A DNA stretch of 26,690 bases from Verrucomicrobiota bacterium (GTDB taxonomy: Bacteria > Verrucomicrobiota > Verrucomicrobiia > Opitutales > Opitutaceae), in NCBI GenBank assembly GCA_023430565.1, contig JAEZAD010000011.1, forward strand, positions 1 to 26,690, read 5' to 3'. The position numbers were made by a program, and so were the translations under genes. A model generated the notes under the pieces. The model saw only the letters and a list, made by a program, of their open reading frames with translations. It did no database searches and had not been told where the DNA came from. Positions 1 to 7,977 of this stretch are shown piece after piece. Position 1 is the first letter of the stretch, and every line of letters begins with the position of its first letter.

Positions 1-318
1 CTGCTGTCGCTGCTGGCGCTGACGATCGTGGTGTCGTTGAAGGCGGTGGGAATCATTCTGGTGATCGCGATGCTGGTGACGCCCGGGTGTATTGGATATT
101 TGATGACGGATCGATTTGGGCGAATGATGGGGATTGCGGTGGCGAGCGCGGTGGCGTCGAGCGTGGGCGGGGTGTATGTGAGCTTTTTTGTGAATGCGTC
201 GACGGGGGCGTGCATTGTGTTGCTGCAGGCGGCGCTGTTTGTGGCGGCGCTGGTGTGGGCGCCGAAGCACGGGTTGAGGGCGGTGCGGCGGAAGCGGTTG
301 GTGGGGGTGTCTGGCTAG
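1..318 (+). CDS. ABC-3 family metal transporter permease, C-terminal fragment
   Basis: The frame is open from base 1 and ends at TAG 316-318, so only the last 105 residues of a membrane protein are present. They form three or four strongly hydrophobic segments, starting with LLSLLALTIVVSLKAVG and VGIILVIAMLVTPGCIGYL, and end in a short basic cytoplasmic tail (APKHGLRAVRRKR). The 'VVSLKAVGIILVIAMLVTP' pattern is typical of ABC-3 permeases of the ZnuB/MntB/TroC kind, which carry Zn, Mn or Fe across the inner membrane with an ATPase and a periplasmic binding protein. Those partners would lie to the left, outside the window, so the metal cannot be named. The stop overlaps the stop of the convergent gene on the other strand by four bases. 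Family call is good; substrate unknown. Confidence 0.85.
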   Translation: MLSLLALTIVVSLKAVGIILVIAMLVTPGCIGYLMTDRFGRMMGIAVASAVASSVGGVYVSFFVNASTGACIVLLQAALFVAALVWAPKHGLRAVRRKRLVGVSG

Positions 319-1742
319 GGGAAGGCGAGGTTCCACGTGCGGCGGGCGTAGCCGTGAATGACGGGCTTCACGGATGAGAGCTCGGCGAGGGCAGCGGAGA
401 CGGTGGAGGCGTCGGCGCCGTATTTCTTTTCGAAGGCGGCGAGGTTGGCGTCGTAGGTGGCGAGGAGTTTCTCTTTCACGGAGGCGGGCGCGAACGAGTA
501 GGCAAGGGAGTGGCGGCCGAGTTGAACGAGTTCGTCCCAGGAGAGGTTAAACGTGGTGACGGCGGTGAAGTATTCGTCGGTCAGGTTGGAGTCCCACATG
601 CCGCGGTCGTCGGTGTTGAGGCAGACAGGGACGCCGGTGCGGAGGAATTCGGGAAACGGGTGCACGGTGAGATCGGGCGTGTATTGAAGAAGTCGATTCG
701 AGATGAGGTTGATTTCGACGAGCGTGCGGCGGCTGTGTTGGAGGAGCAGGAAGGTGTCGGGATCGGAGAGGAGGTTGACGCCATGGCCGATGCGGGAGGC
801 GCCGAGGAGAAGGGTGTCGCGGACGTGTTGATTCGGGCCGTCCATTTCGCCGCCGTGGATTGAGAGGGGGAGCGTGGGGTAGCGGGCGCGGAGGCGGCGG
901 AAGGTTTGGAGGAAACGTTGCGGGTGGCCGAAGCCGTTTTCCTCGATGCCGGCAAGGTTGAGGGCGACCCAGAGGTCGCGGTGGGCGTCGACGAACGCGT
1001 AGGCGTCGGCGAGGCGCTGTTCGGCGTTGGGGGCGAAGCGAAGGATGGTTTTTTGGAAACGGACGGTGACGCCGGTGGCGGCGACGTCGGGTTGGGCGAG
1101 GCGCTGGCGAACGAAGGCGACGGCGTCGGCGACCGGGATGGGGTGGCCGTTGTTGTCGGTGGCGCCGTCGACGCTGAATTGGGTTTCCAAATACAGAAGG
1201 CGTTCGGCGCCGAAGGCTTTGAGGTTTTCGACGAGGAGTTCGGTGGAGACGTGGAGATTGGAGAAGACGCCGGCGAGACGCGGCCAGATGACGGCGAAGA
1301 ATTCGTCGCGGCCTTCGCCCGGGGCGTCGAGGCGCTGGCTGTCGCACCAGGCGCGGCGTTCGTCGGGCGTGAGGTCGGCGAGCGGGATGTATTCGGACTG
1401 AATGTCGGGGGCGAGGCGGGTGTAGACGTGCTGGCGAACGGTGTGGAAGCGGGAGGAGGGGTTGATGGCGTCGACGGGAGATTTGAAACGGGCGCGCGTG
1501 TAGAACGTGTCGCCGCCGTTGCGGGCGGGATCGGTGCAGACGGCGTAACGCCATTCGGGGAGATCGGAGCCGCCGGAGTGGTTGTGGAGATCGCCGCCTT
1601 TCGGGAGATCGTAGAGCAGCGCGTAGAGCTGGGCGGGGGTGGCGGTGGACTTCAGCTCTTCGAAACGAGCGGAGAAGTCGGAGGCGAACAGCGGGCGAGA
1701 GAAGAGAAGGGCGAGCGCGACGAAGGAGGCGCGGAGGTGCAT
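315..1742 (-). CDS. secreted adenosine deaminase-like amidohydrolase
   Basis: This encodes a 475-residue zinc hydrolase of the adenosine/AMP deaminase superfamily. Visible in order are a signal peptide (MHLRASFVALALLFSRPLFA, probable cleavage before SDF), the metal motif GDLHNHSGG with His53 and His55, the catalytic HGGE motif, RIGHGVNLL, VEINLISNRLL and the late metal/substrate motif NTDDRG. These match ADA and especially the secreted ADGF/ADA2 branch, which is longer than the roughly 340 residues of cytoplasmic ADA. The likely reaction is adenosine to inosine plus ammonia, outside the cytoplasm. An upstream in-frame ATG at 1862 exists, but it would put 40 polar residues before the signal peptide and overlap the divergent gene, so the ATG at 1742 was chosen; no Shine-Dalgarno is seen. 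Another aminohydrolase specificity cannot be excluded. Confidence 0.83.
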   Translation of the reverse strand: MHLRASFVALALLFSRPLFASDFSARFEELKSTATPAQLYALLYDLPKGGDLHNHSGGSDLPEWRYAVCTDPARNGGDTFYTRARFKSPVDAINPSSRFHTVRQHVYTRLAPDIQSEYIPLADLTPDERRAWCDSQRLDAPGEGRDEFFAVIWPRLAGVFSNLHVSTELLVENLKAFGAERLLYLETQFSVDGATDNNGHPIPVADAVAFVRQRLAQPDVAATGVTVRFQKTILRFAPNAEQRLADAYAFVDAHRDLWVALNLAGIEENGFGHPQRFLQTFRRLRARYPTLPLSIHGGEMDGPNQHVRDTLLLGASRIGHGVNLLSDPDTFLLLQHSRRTLVEINLISNRLLQYTPDLTVHPFPEFLRTGVPVCLNTDDRGMWDSNLTDEYFTAVTTFNLSWDELVQLGRHSLAYSFAPASVKEKLLATYDANLAAFEKKYGADASTVSAALAELSSVKPVIHGYARRTWNLAFP

Positions 1743-1861
1743 GAGGAGGTGGGAAGCAAGCGGCGGGCCGAGCGTGTGAACAAAAACGGCTTTCGCTGGC
1801 GCGCGGCCTGCTTTTGAGTGCGTGCATGCTGACGCGTTTTTCGGTGGCCCCGCTTCACTCA

Positions 1862-3634
1862 ATGACTCGCTTGCTGGCGGCGGTGGCGATGGGACGGGAG
1901 GCGCCGGATCTGGTGCTGACGGGCGGGCGGGTGCTGTCGACGTATACGGAGCGGATTCACGACGGGCGTGAGATCTGGATCAAGGGCGGGCGGATCGCGG
2001 CGGTGAAGACAGCGGGGACGTTCAAGGCGGCGAAGAGCACGGGGAAGAAGACGAAGGTTTTTGACGTGAAGGGCGGGCTTCTGGCGCCGGGGCTGGTCGA
2101 TCCGCACATTCACATCGAGAGCGCAATGATGACGGCGTGCGCGTATGCGGAAGGGGCACTGTTGAACGGGACGACGACGATTTTTTGCGACAGCCACGAA
2201 ATCGGAAACGTGTGCGATGCGGCGGGCATCGAGTGGATGTTGGAGGACGCGCGGCGGGCGCCGCTATCGATTTTCCTCACGGTGCCGAGCACGGTGCCGG
2301 CGACGACGCCGAAGTTCGAAACGGCGGGCGGGGATTTGACGGCGAAGAAGATCGGGAAGCTCTTCGACAAGTGGCCGGAGGCGGTCGCGCTGGGGGAGAA
2401 GATGGACTTCGTGCAGGTGGCGATGGGCGACGAGCGGAGTCATGCGATCCTGGGCGAGGCGATCAAGCGGGGGCGGCCGGTGTGCGGGCACATTTACGGG
2501 CGGGAGTTTGTGGCGGCGGGCGCGGCGAGTGGGATCACGGATACGCACGAGGCGATCGATCGGGACATTGCGGACGATTTTCTGGAGGCGGGGGTTTGGA
2601 TTTTTCTGCGGGGAGGTCCGCCGACGACGCCGTGGCATTCGCTGCCACAGGCGATCACGACGGTGACGGAGCTCGGGGCGAATCCGAAGCGGGTGTGCGT
2701 GTGCACGGACGATCGCGACGCGGACGATTTGTTTTTGTTTGGAATGGACTGGGTGGTGCGCGAGGCGGTGAAGGCGGGGATGAAGCCGGTGACGGCGTGG
2801 AGCATGGGTTCGCTGCACGGGGCGACGCGGTATGCGAAAGATGGAGACATCGGCGGGCTGGGGCATTCGCGGCGCGCGGACATCGTATTGTTGAACGATG
2901 CGCTCGAGGTGCAGAACACCTGGTTTGGTGGCGAGCTGGTGGTGAAGGATCGGAAGATCACGCCGGTGTTGGATGCGGCGTTGAGCAAGCGCTACAAGTA
3001 TCCGCGGGCGGCGTATCAGACGGTGAAGCTGCCGAGGAAGGTGAAGCTGACGCCGGAGCTGCCGACGAAGGCGGTGACGGCGAATACGATTCGGACGGCG
3101 CTGCCGGGGATTATCTTATTTCACGAAAAGGTGCAGCTCGCGCCGGCGGAGGGCGAGACGTGGACGGATTTGTTCGCGAAGCACGGGCTGTGTTTCGTGA
3201 GCGTGGTGGAGCGTCACGGGAAGTCGGGGGCGGTGGCGCATGGGTTGTTGAAGGATTTCGGCCTGAAGGACGGGGCGGTGGGCAGCTCGGTGGGGCATGA
3301 TGCGCACAACATCATCGTGGCGGGGACGAATGAGGCGGACATGCAAGTGGCGCTGGCGACTATCAAGAAGCTGCGCGGCGGTGTGTGCGTGGTGCGCGGC
3401 GGCAAGGTGATCGCGAGCGTGGCGCTGCCGGTGGCGGGGTTGATTTCGGACAAGCGCGCGACGGCGGTGGCGAAGGAGACGACGGCGTTGAAGAAGGCGT
3501 GGGTGGCGGCGGGGTGCACGCTGCCTTACATGGGGTTCAATTTGATTCCGTTGTCGGTGATTCCGGAGATTCGGATCACGGACAAAGGGCTCGTGACGGT
3601 GCCGGGGATGGAGATTTTGCCGTTGTTCGAGTGA
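1862..3634 (+). CDS. ade: adenine deaminase
   Basis: This is a 590-residue amidohydrolase that should convert adenine to hypoxanthine and ammonia in the cytoplasm, a purine-salvage step. The N-terminal part resembles the family start (LLAAVAMGREAPDLVLTGG). It is followed by DPHIHIESAMM (metal His residues about 82 and 84), GTTTIFCDSHEIGNV, GHIYGREFVAAGAASGITD, and CTDDRDADDLF (metal Asp). The adenine-deaminase C-terminal domain ends in FNLIPLSVIPEIRITDKG, a signature of this family and not of dihydroorotases. Length is normal (about 570-600). ATGs at 1814 and 1826 are also in frame; 1862 was preferred because family similarity begins there and it leaves a 119-bp divergent spacer, but no ribosome site decides between them. 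Its divergent neighbour acts on adenosine, suggesting shared purine use. Confidence 0.92.
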   Translation: MTRLLAAVAMGREAPDLVLTGGRVLSTYTERIHDGREIWIKGGRIAAVKTAGTFKAAKSTGKKTKVFDVKGGLLAPGLVDPHIHIESAMMTACAYAEGALLNGTTTIFCDSHEIGNVCDAAGIEWMLEDARRAPLSIFLTVPSTVPATTPKFETAGGDLTAKKIGKLFDKWPEAVALGEKMDFVQVAMGDERSHAILGEAIKRGRPVCGHIYGREFVAAGAASGITDTHEAIDRDIADDFLEAGVWIFLRGGPPTTPWHSLPQAITTVTELGANPKRVCVCTDDRDADDLFLFGMDWVVREAVKAGMKPVTAWSMGSLHGATRYAKDGDIGGLGHSRRADIVLLNDALEVQNTWFGGELVVKDRKITPVLDAALSKRYKYPRAAYQTVKLPRKVKLTPELPTKAVTANTIRTALPGIILFHEKVQLAPAEGETWTDLFAKHGLCFVSVVERHGKSGAVAHGLLKDFGLKDGAVGSSVGHDAHNIIVAGTNEADMQVALATIKKLRGGVCVVRGGKVIASVALPVAGLISDKRATAVAKETTALKKAWVAAGCTLPYMGFNLIPLSVIPEIRITDKGLVTVPGMEILPLFE

Positions 3635-3677
3635 CCGTGCGGAGGGCAGCGGGAGGAGAGGGGGGCGGAGGATCGCC

Positions 3678-3742
3678 CGCGAAATACGCGAAAAGGCCCG
3701 AACTATTTTTTGGCCCACGGAAGATACGGAATACACGGAAGA
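3678..3742. repeat. short 9-bp-period repeats in the spacer before the sigma factor gene
   Basis: In the 168-bp gap after ade there are two runs of 9-bp units. Positions 3678-3695 read CGCGAAATA then CGCGAAAAG. Positions 3716-3742 read CACGGAAGA, TACGGAATA, CACGGAAGA. Both share the period and the core pattern (C/T)(A/G)CG(G/A)AA. They lie outside any convincing gene. No terminator with a T-tract was recognised here. They may be members of a dispersed repeat family or decayed tandem copies; function is unknown. Confidence 0.5.
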
Positions 3743-3802
3743 AGGTGACGGAGCGGCGGTTTTTTTGTGCGGTTTGGGCGGGGCGGAGCCATTGTGGGGT
3801 GA

Positions 3803-5482
3803 ATGAACGAGTGGGGTGATGCGCGGCTGTTAAGGCGATTCGTCGATGAAGGCGACGAGGCGGCGTTTCGTTTGGTCGTGGAGCGGCATCTGCGGCTGGT
3901 GTATGCGGCGGCGTGGCGGCAGTTGGCTGGTGATGGGGCGCTGGCGGAGGAGGTGGCGCAGACAGTTTTTACGCTCGTGGCGACGAAGGCGCGGGGGTTG
4001 TCGGAGCATCCGACGCTGGCGGGGTGGTTGATGACGACGACGCGGAATTGTGCTCGGGAGGCGCGGCGGGCGCGGGATCGCAAACGGCGGAACGAAAAGG
4101 AGGCGATGATGATGCAGAAAATCGAAGCGGAGGAGGGCGAGCGCGGGCTTTGGCGGAGGATTGCGCCGGAGATTGATGAGCTGTTGGAGAAGCTGGGAAA
4201 GAAGGATGCGGAAGCGGTGGCGTTGCGGTTTTTCGAAGGACAGTCGTATGCGGACGTGGGGCGGGCGCTTGGCGTGAATGAAAACACGGCACGGATGCGG
4301 GTGGAGCGGGCGTTGGAGAAGTTGCGGGTGTCGCTGGGGCGGCGGGGGATTGCGTCGACGGCGGCGCTGCTCGGCGCGGCGTTGACGACGCAGGGCGCGG
4401 TGATGGTGCCGGTGCAGCTGGCGGGTCAGATCGCGGCGACGGCGATGGGCGCGGCGGTGGCGAGTGGGAGCGCGGCGGGAATGGTCGCCGTGGGAATTTC
4501 AATCATGAAGAGCACTCACGTGGTTTCGATGGTCGCGGCGCTGGCGGTGGGCGTGGCGGTGTGGCAGGGATTTCGCGCGCGCGAAGCGGGGCGGGCGATG
4601 CGCGAAGGGGAAAATGGATACGCCGCGTTGCGGTCGGAGTTGGACGCGATGCGCGGGGAGTTGGAGCGGACGCGCGAGAGAGCGCGGGCGGCGGATGAGG
4701 ATGTCGAACGGCTGCTTGGGGCAATCGAGACGAGCCAGGCAAACGGTCGGGCGGCGGAGATGCCGAAGTTGAGCGCGGGGCGGGCGAGTCGGGCGGAAGT
4801 GGAGGAGCGGTTTCAGCGGGCGCGCGAGCTGGCGAAGAGTGGCCAGGATGATGCGAAGGCGATGGAGGAGTTCTTGTGGTGTTTCGATGAAGGGATGGTG
4901 GGCGGGTTTAGTTTCATGATGCTGCGGGGCGAACTGATCCGGGCGATGGGTGAGCTCGCGACACGTCATCCTCCCATGCGGCAGGCGATGATGGTGCGGC
5001 GCGAGCGAGCGGAGGAGAGGTTCCTGGGCGATGGGAAGGATATGGACTCCACTTCCGACTTTGCGACGTTGAGCCGGCAACTCGATGCCCCGGAGCGCAT
5101 CGTGGAATCCATGAGCAAGCTGCCCGCTGGCGATGCTCGCCGCGGAATGCTGATGAACTACGGCGGTTTCGACACGCTGCTGGAGCAGCGTCGCTATGGT
5201 GACATCGTTGCGAATCGCTCGTTTGCCGAAATCAGCCAGCAGTTCGAAGTCATCAGAGCCGCGGTTCCGCCTCACTTGTCGGAGGCCCAGCGCTCGGATT
5301 TCCGCCGCAATCTCGCAGAGACGACCGCGAAGAACATCGAGGCGTTAGCAGGGGCGGGTTACTCGAATGAAGCGCGCGAACTCGCGACGAAGTTGTTGGC
5401 GTATGACGATACGCCGGAGACGCGGCGGGTGTTGGCGGAACGGCTGGCGCGGGCCGGGCGGGCGGAGTTGCTGGCGCGGTAG
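3803..5482 (+). CDS. ECF-type sigma factor fused to a membrane helix and large C-terminal helical region
   Basis: The 559-residue product starts with a complete ECF sigma factor. Region 2 spans about residues 18-100 (DEAAFRLVVERHLRLVYAAA, ending at GWLMTTTRNCAREARRAR). Region 4 spans about residues 127-180 (ALRFFEGQSYADVGRALGV, a helix-turn-helix, then NENTARMRVERALEKLR). A small-residue hydrophobic stretch follows at 182-225, then a clear membrane helix at about 238-256 (VVSMVAALAVGVAVWQGF). A charged probable coiled coil occupies about 260-305. The remaining 250 residues look helical with no domain I can name. Ordinary ECF sigma factors are about 200 residues. Similar C-terminally extended sigma factors occur in Verrucomicrobia and Planctomycetes. 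No anti-sigma gene is adjacent, so the extension may do that job (inference). The ATG at 3803 has a purine-rich GGGGTGA just upstream. Confidence 0.85.
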   Translation: MNEWGDARLLRRFVDEGDEAAFRLVVERHLRLVYAAAWRQLAGDGALAEEVAQTVFTLVATKARGLSEHPTLAGWLMTTTRNCAREARRARDRKRRNEKEAMMMQKIEAEEGERGLWRRIAPEIDELLEKLGKKDAEAVALRFFEGQSYADVGRALGVNENTARMRVERALEKLRVSLGRRGIASTAALLGAALTTQGAVMVPVQLAGQIAATAMGAAVASGSAAGMVAVGISIMKSTHVVSMVAALAVGVAVWQGFRAREAGRAMREGENGYAALRSELDAMRGELERTRERARAADEDVERLLGAIETSQANGRAAEMPKLSAGRASRAEVEERFQRARELAKSGQDDAKAMEEFLWCFDEGMVGGFSFMMLRGELIRAMGELATRHPPMRQAMMVRRERAEERFLGDGKDMDSTSDFATLSRQLDAPERIVESMSKLPAGDARRGMLMNYGGFDTLLEQRRYGDIVANRSFAEISQQFEVIRAAVPPHLSEAQRSDFRRNLAETTAKNIEALAGAGYSNEARELATKLLAYDDTPETRRVLAERLARAGRAELLAR

Positions 5483-5512
5483 CGGCGGGCTGTTTGATTC
5501 ACGCAAGGCGCG

Positions 5513-5562
5513 ACTCGGCGGGGACACCTCGCCCTACCAAAGCCCGACGGGACGTCGGGCTT
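5513..5562. terminator. palindromic element between convergent genes, possible bidirectional terminator
   Basis: Positions 5540-5562 form a perfect hairpin: a 10-bp stem AAGCCCGACG / CGTCGGGCTT with a GGA loop. Just left of it, GGCGGGG (5517-5523) and CCTCGCC (5527-5533) make a second, imperfect stem. The element fills most of the 88-bp gap between the sigma-factor stop and the pdhC stop, where either gene could end transcription. There is no T-run, so it is not a textbook intrinsic terminator. The same CCCGA...TCGGG core recurs at 21716-21778 and 26318-26343. Confidence 0.55.
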
Positions 5563-5570
5563 CACCTCGG

Positions 5571-6908
5571 CTAGACTAGGAGGAGGGCGGGGGACTCGAG
5601 GAGTGTCTTCAGCGCGCCGAGGTATTGGGCGCCGACGGCGCCGTCGACGATGCGGTGATCGCAGGAAAGTGTGAGGATCATCGTCTGGCCGATCACGATC
5701 TGGTCGTTCTTCACGACGGGCTTTTTCACAGTCGTGCCGACGGCGAGGATGGCGGCGTTGGGCGGATTGATGATCGCGGAGAAACGCGGGACACCGAGCA
5801 TGCCCATGTTGGAAACACAGAAGGTGCCGCCGGTGAACTGCTCGGGTTTCAGCTTTTTATCCTTCGCGAGTTTACCGAGGGACTTGGCCTCGGTGCTGAT
5901 TTGGAAAACGGATTTCTGATGCGTGTCGCGGATGACGGGGGTGATGAGTCCGTCGTCGATCGCGACGGCGAACGAGACGTGGGCGGCGCCGAAGTAGCGG
6001 ATCTGGCCCTGGCCGGAGGCAGCGGTTTCCCAGGAGGCGTTGACCTGCGGGACGCGGCGGAGGGCTTCGGCGCTGGCTTTGAGGATGAAGTCGTTGACGG
6101 AGAGTTTGACGCCTTCCTTTTCGAGGCCGGTGTTGAGCTGCTCGCGGAGGGCGAGGAGCGGGGCGGCGTCGATTTCAACTTCGACGTAGAAATGTGGATA
6201 CTGGGTCTTCGACTCGAGCAGGCGGCGGGCGATGGCGCCGCGCATGTTGGAGACGGGAACGGTGCGTTCTTCCTGGATCGGGCCGGTGCGGGCGGGCGTG
6301 CCGCCGGCGAAGGCGGGCCCGGATTTTTTGGCGGGAGGATTTTTTTCGGCGGCGAGGATATCCGCGCGGACGATACGACCGCTGGGGCCGGAGCCGGTGA
6401 TGTTGGCGGGATCGATCCCTTTTTCCTCGGCAAGCTTGCGGGCGAGGGGGGAAATCTTGATGCGGGCGCCTTCGGGGCGGGGCGACGGGGTGGTCGGCGC
6501 GGGTGCGGGCGCGGCGGTCGCGGGAGCGGAGGCGGGGAGCTTGGCGGGCTGGGCTTCGGTCTCGTTTTTCGAGGTGGTGGCGGCGCCTTCGCCGGAAGGT
6601 TTGGCGTCGTCGGACGGTTTTTGGACGGGCGCGGGCGCGGCTTTGGGCGCGGGGGCGTCGACTTTTTCGCCTTCCTTGCCGATGGCGCAGAGGGGGTCGC
6701 CGATGGCGACCTGAGAGCCGTCGGCGACGAAAATCTTCAGGAGTTTTCCGTCGAAGAAGCTCTCGAGCTCCATCGTGGCCTTGTCGGTTTCGACTTCGGC
6801 GAGCATGTCGCCCGACTTCACGTCGTCGCCTTCCTTCTTCAGCCACTTGACCAGTGTGCCCACGGTCATGGTGTCGCTGAGTTTCGGCATGTCGATGATG
6901 TTGGCCAT
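5571..6908 (-). CDS. pdhC: pyruvate dehydrogenase E2, dihydrolipoamide acetyltransferase
   Basis: This 445-residue protein is the core of the pyruvate dehydrogenase complex; it moves the acetyl group from E1 to CoA. An N-terminal lipoyl domain (1-80) has the lipoylated lysine in ETDKATMELES (Lys43). An Ala/Pro-rich linker (about 88-145) follows. The E3/E1-binding domain is at about 147-185 (ISPLARKLAEEKGIDPANI, GPSGRIVRADI). The acetyltransferase domain runs from about 215 to the end, with the catalytic motif DHRIVDG (His418, Asp422). There is one lipoyl domain rather than the three of some proteobacterial AceF proteins. The gene is last in pdhA-pdhB-pdhC. The ATG at 6908 is directly preceded in the mRNA by a pyrimidine-rich heptamer repeat and has no Shine-Dalgarno. 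A branched-chain or acetoin E2 is possible but less likely. Confidence 0.92.
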   Translation of the reverse strand: MANIIDMPKLSDTMTVGTLVKWLKKEGDDVKSGDMLAEVETDKATMELESFFDGKLLKIFVADGSQVAIGDPLCAIGKEGEKVDAPAPKAAPAPVQKPSDDAKPSGEGAATTSKNETEAQPAKLPASAPATAAPAPAPTTPSPRPEGARIKISPLARKLAEEKGIDPANITGSGPSGRIVRADILAAEKNPPAKKSGPAFAGGTPARTGPIQEERTVPVSNMRGAIARRLLESKTQYPHFYVEVEIDAAPLLALREQLNTGLEKEGVKLSVNDFILKASAEALRRVPQVNASWETAASGQGQIRYFGAAHVSFAVAIDDGLITPVIRDTHQKSVFQISTEAKSLGKLAKDKKLKPEQFTGGTFCVSNMGMLGVPRFSAIINPPNAAILAVGTTVKKPVVKNDQIVIGQTMILTLSCDHRIVDGAVGAQYLGALKTLLESPALLLV

Positions 6909-6918
6909 GGGGGCGAAA

Positions 6919-6946
6919 GTTGAGAGATGAGGGTTGAGAGTTGAAA
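6919..6946 (-). repeat. four tandem heptamers in the pdhB-pdhC spacer
   Basis: On the plus strand the units are GTTGAGA, GATGAGG, GTTGAGA, GTTGAAA. Read in the mRNA sense they are TTTCAAC, TCTCAAC, CCTCATC, TCTCAAC, continuing into TTTCGCC. They occupy most of the 44-nt spacer between the pdhB stop and the pdhC ATG, where a Shine-Dalgarno would normally be. The transcript here is almost purine-poor and likely unstructured. The repeat itself is directly visible; any role in translation is inference. Confidence 0.6.
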
Positions 6947-6952
6947 GCTCGA

Positions 6953-7930
6953 TCAGGCGACGGTTTCGAGGGCGGCTTTGAGGACGCGCTGGGGATTGGG
7001 GAGCTGCTCGATTTCGACCGGCGGGCTGTAGATCGCGGGGGCGTCCACGGTGGCGAGGCGGTTGATGGGGGCGTCGAGTTCGTCGAAGGCCTCCTTCTGG
7101 ATCATGAACGCGAGCTGGGAGCCGACGCTGGCGAAGGGTTTTTGTTCTTCGACGATGAGGACGCGGTGGGTCTTCGCGACGGACTTGAGGACCGTGTCGA
7201 TGTCGAGCGGGCGGATGGAGCGGAGGTCGACGATTTCGACGGAAACGTCGTGTTCTTTTTCGAGGATTTCGGCGGCTTTGAGCGAGTGGAGAACGGAGCG
7301 GCCGTAGGTGACGATCGTGAGGTCGGTGCCCTCGCGTTTCACGTCGGCCTGGCCAAGCGGGATGACGTATTCGCCTTCGGGGACTTCGCCCTTTTCGCCG
7401 TAGAGAATGGTGTTCTCGAGGAAGAAGACGGGATCGTTGTCGCGGATGGCGGACTTGAGGAGGCCCTTGGCGTCGTAAGGGGTGGAGGGCACGACGACCT
7501 TCACGCCCGGGTGATTCGCGAGGACGTTTTCGGGCGTGTGCGAGTGGGTGGCGCCGACGTTGGTGCCGCCGTTGGCGGGACCGCGAATGACGATCGGGCA
7601 GTTGATGGCGCCGCCGGACATGTAGCGGACGTTGGCGGCGTTATTGAGGATCTGGTCGAAGGCGACGGAGTAGAACGACCAGAACATGAGCTCCATGACG
7701 GGGCGGACGCCGAGCATCGACGCGCCGATGCCCATGCCGATGAAGCCGGCTTCGCTGATGGGCGTGTCGACGATGCGTTGCGGGCCGTATTTGGCGAGGA
7801 GGCCCTCGGTGACCTTGTAGGCGCCGTTGAACTGGGCGACTTCTTCGCCGAGGACGACGACGTTTTGGTCGCGTTCGATTTCTTCAGCCAGCGCGTGGCG
7901 CAGCGCTTCGCGATAGGAAATTAAAGGCAT
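6953..7930 (-). CDS. pdhB: pyruvate dehydrogenase E1 component, beta subunit
   Basis: The 325-residue product is the beta subunit of the thiamin-diphosphate enzyme that decarboxylates pyruvate, working as an alpha2beta2 tetramer with PdhA. The start ISYREALRHALAEEIERD followed by VVVLGEEVAQFNGAYKVTEG, then DTPISEAGFIGMGIGASM (the TPP-facing Glu region) and FWSFYSVAFDQI, are standard for this family. So is the C-terminal transketolase-C domain (DLRSIRPLDIDTVLKSV, VLIVEEQKPFASVGSQLA). Length is normal. It lies 47 bp after pdhA and 44 bp before pdhC on the same strand, a clear operon. The ATG at 7930 is preceded in the mRNA by a C/U-rich spacer without a Shine-Dalgarno sequence. A 2-oxoisovalerate dehydrogenase beta subunit would look similar. 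Confidence 0.93.
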   Translation of the reverse strand: MPLISYREALRHALAEEIERDQNVVVLGEEVAQFNGAYKVTEGLLAKYGPQRIVDTPISEAGFIGMGIGASMLGVRPVMELMFWSFYSVAFDQILNNAANVRYMSGGAINCPIVIRGPANGGTNVGATHSHTPENVLANHPGVKVVVPSTPYDAKGLLKSAIRDNDPVFFLENTILYGEKGEVPEGEYVIPLGQADVKREGTDLTIVTYGRSVLHSLKAAEILEKEHDVSVEIVDLRSIRPLDIDTVLKSVAKTHRVLIVEEQKPFASVGSQLAFMIQKEAFDELDAPINRLATVDAPAIYSPPVEIEQLPNPQRVLKAALETVA

Positions 7931-7977
7931 GGAGGCGGAGCAGGGAGAAAGGAGGAGGGAGCAGGAGGAGCGGCGGC
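7931..7977 (-). other. pyrimidine-rich untranslated spacer between pdhA and pdhB
   Basis: Of the 47 bases, 41 are purines on the plus strand, so the pdh transcript is 41/47 pyrimidine here, built of CTCC/TCC repeats. No Shine-Dalgarno occurs before the pdhB ATG. Pyrimidine-rich leaders are known to bind ribosomal protein S1 in other bacteria. That it does so here is inference. Confidence 0.4.

Noticed and set aside
1743..1862. Longer adenosine deaminase from the ATG at 1862
   Set aside because: It would put a polar 40-residue stretch ahead of a clear signal peptide and overlap the divergent gene.
5625..6923. Plus-strand open frame of 432 residues opposite pdhC
   Set aside because: Gly/Asp-rich shadow of the E2 gene; the E2 domains on the minus strand are unambiguous.
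6919..6946. CRISPR-like array
   Set aside because: Units are seven bases and contiguous, with no spacers.
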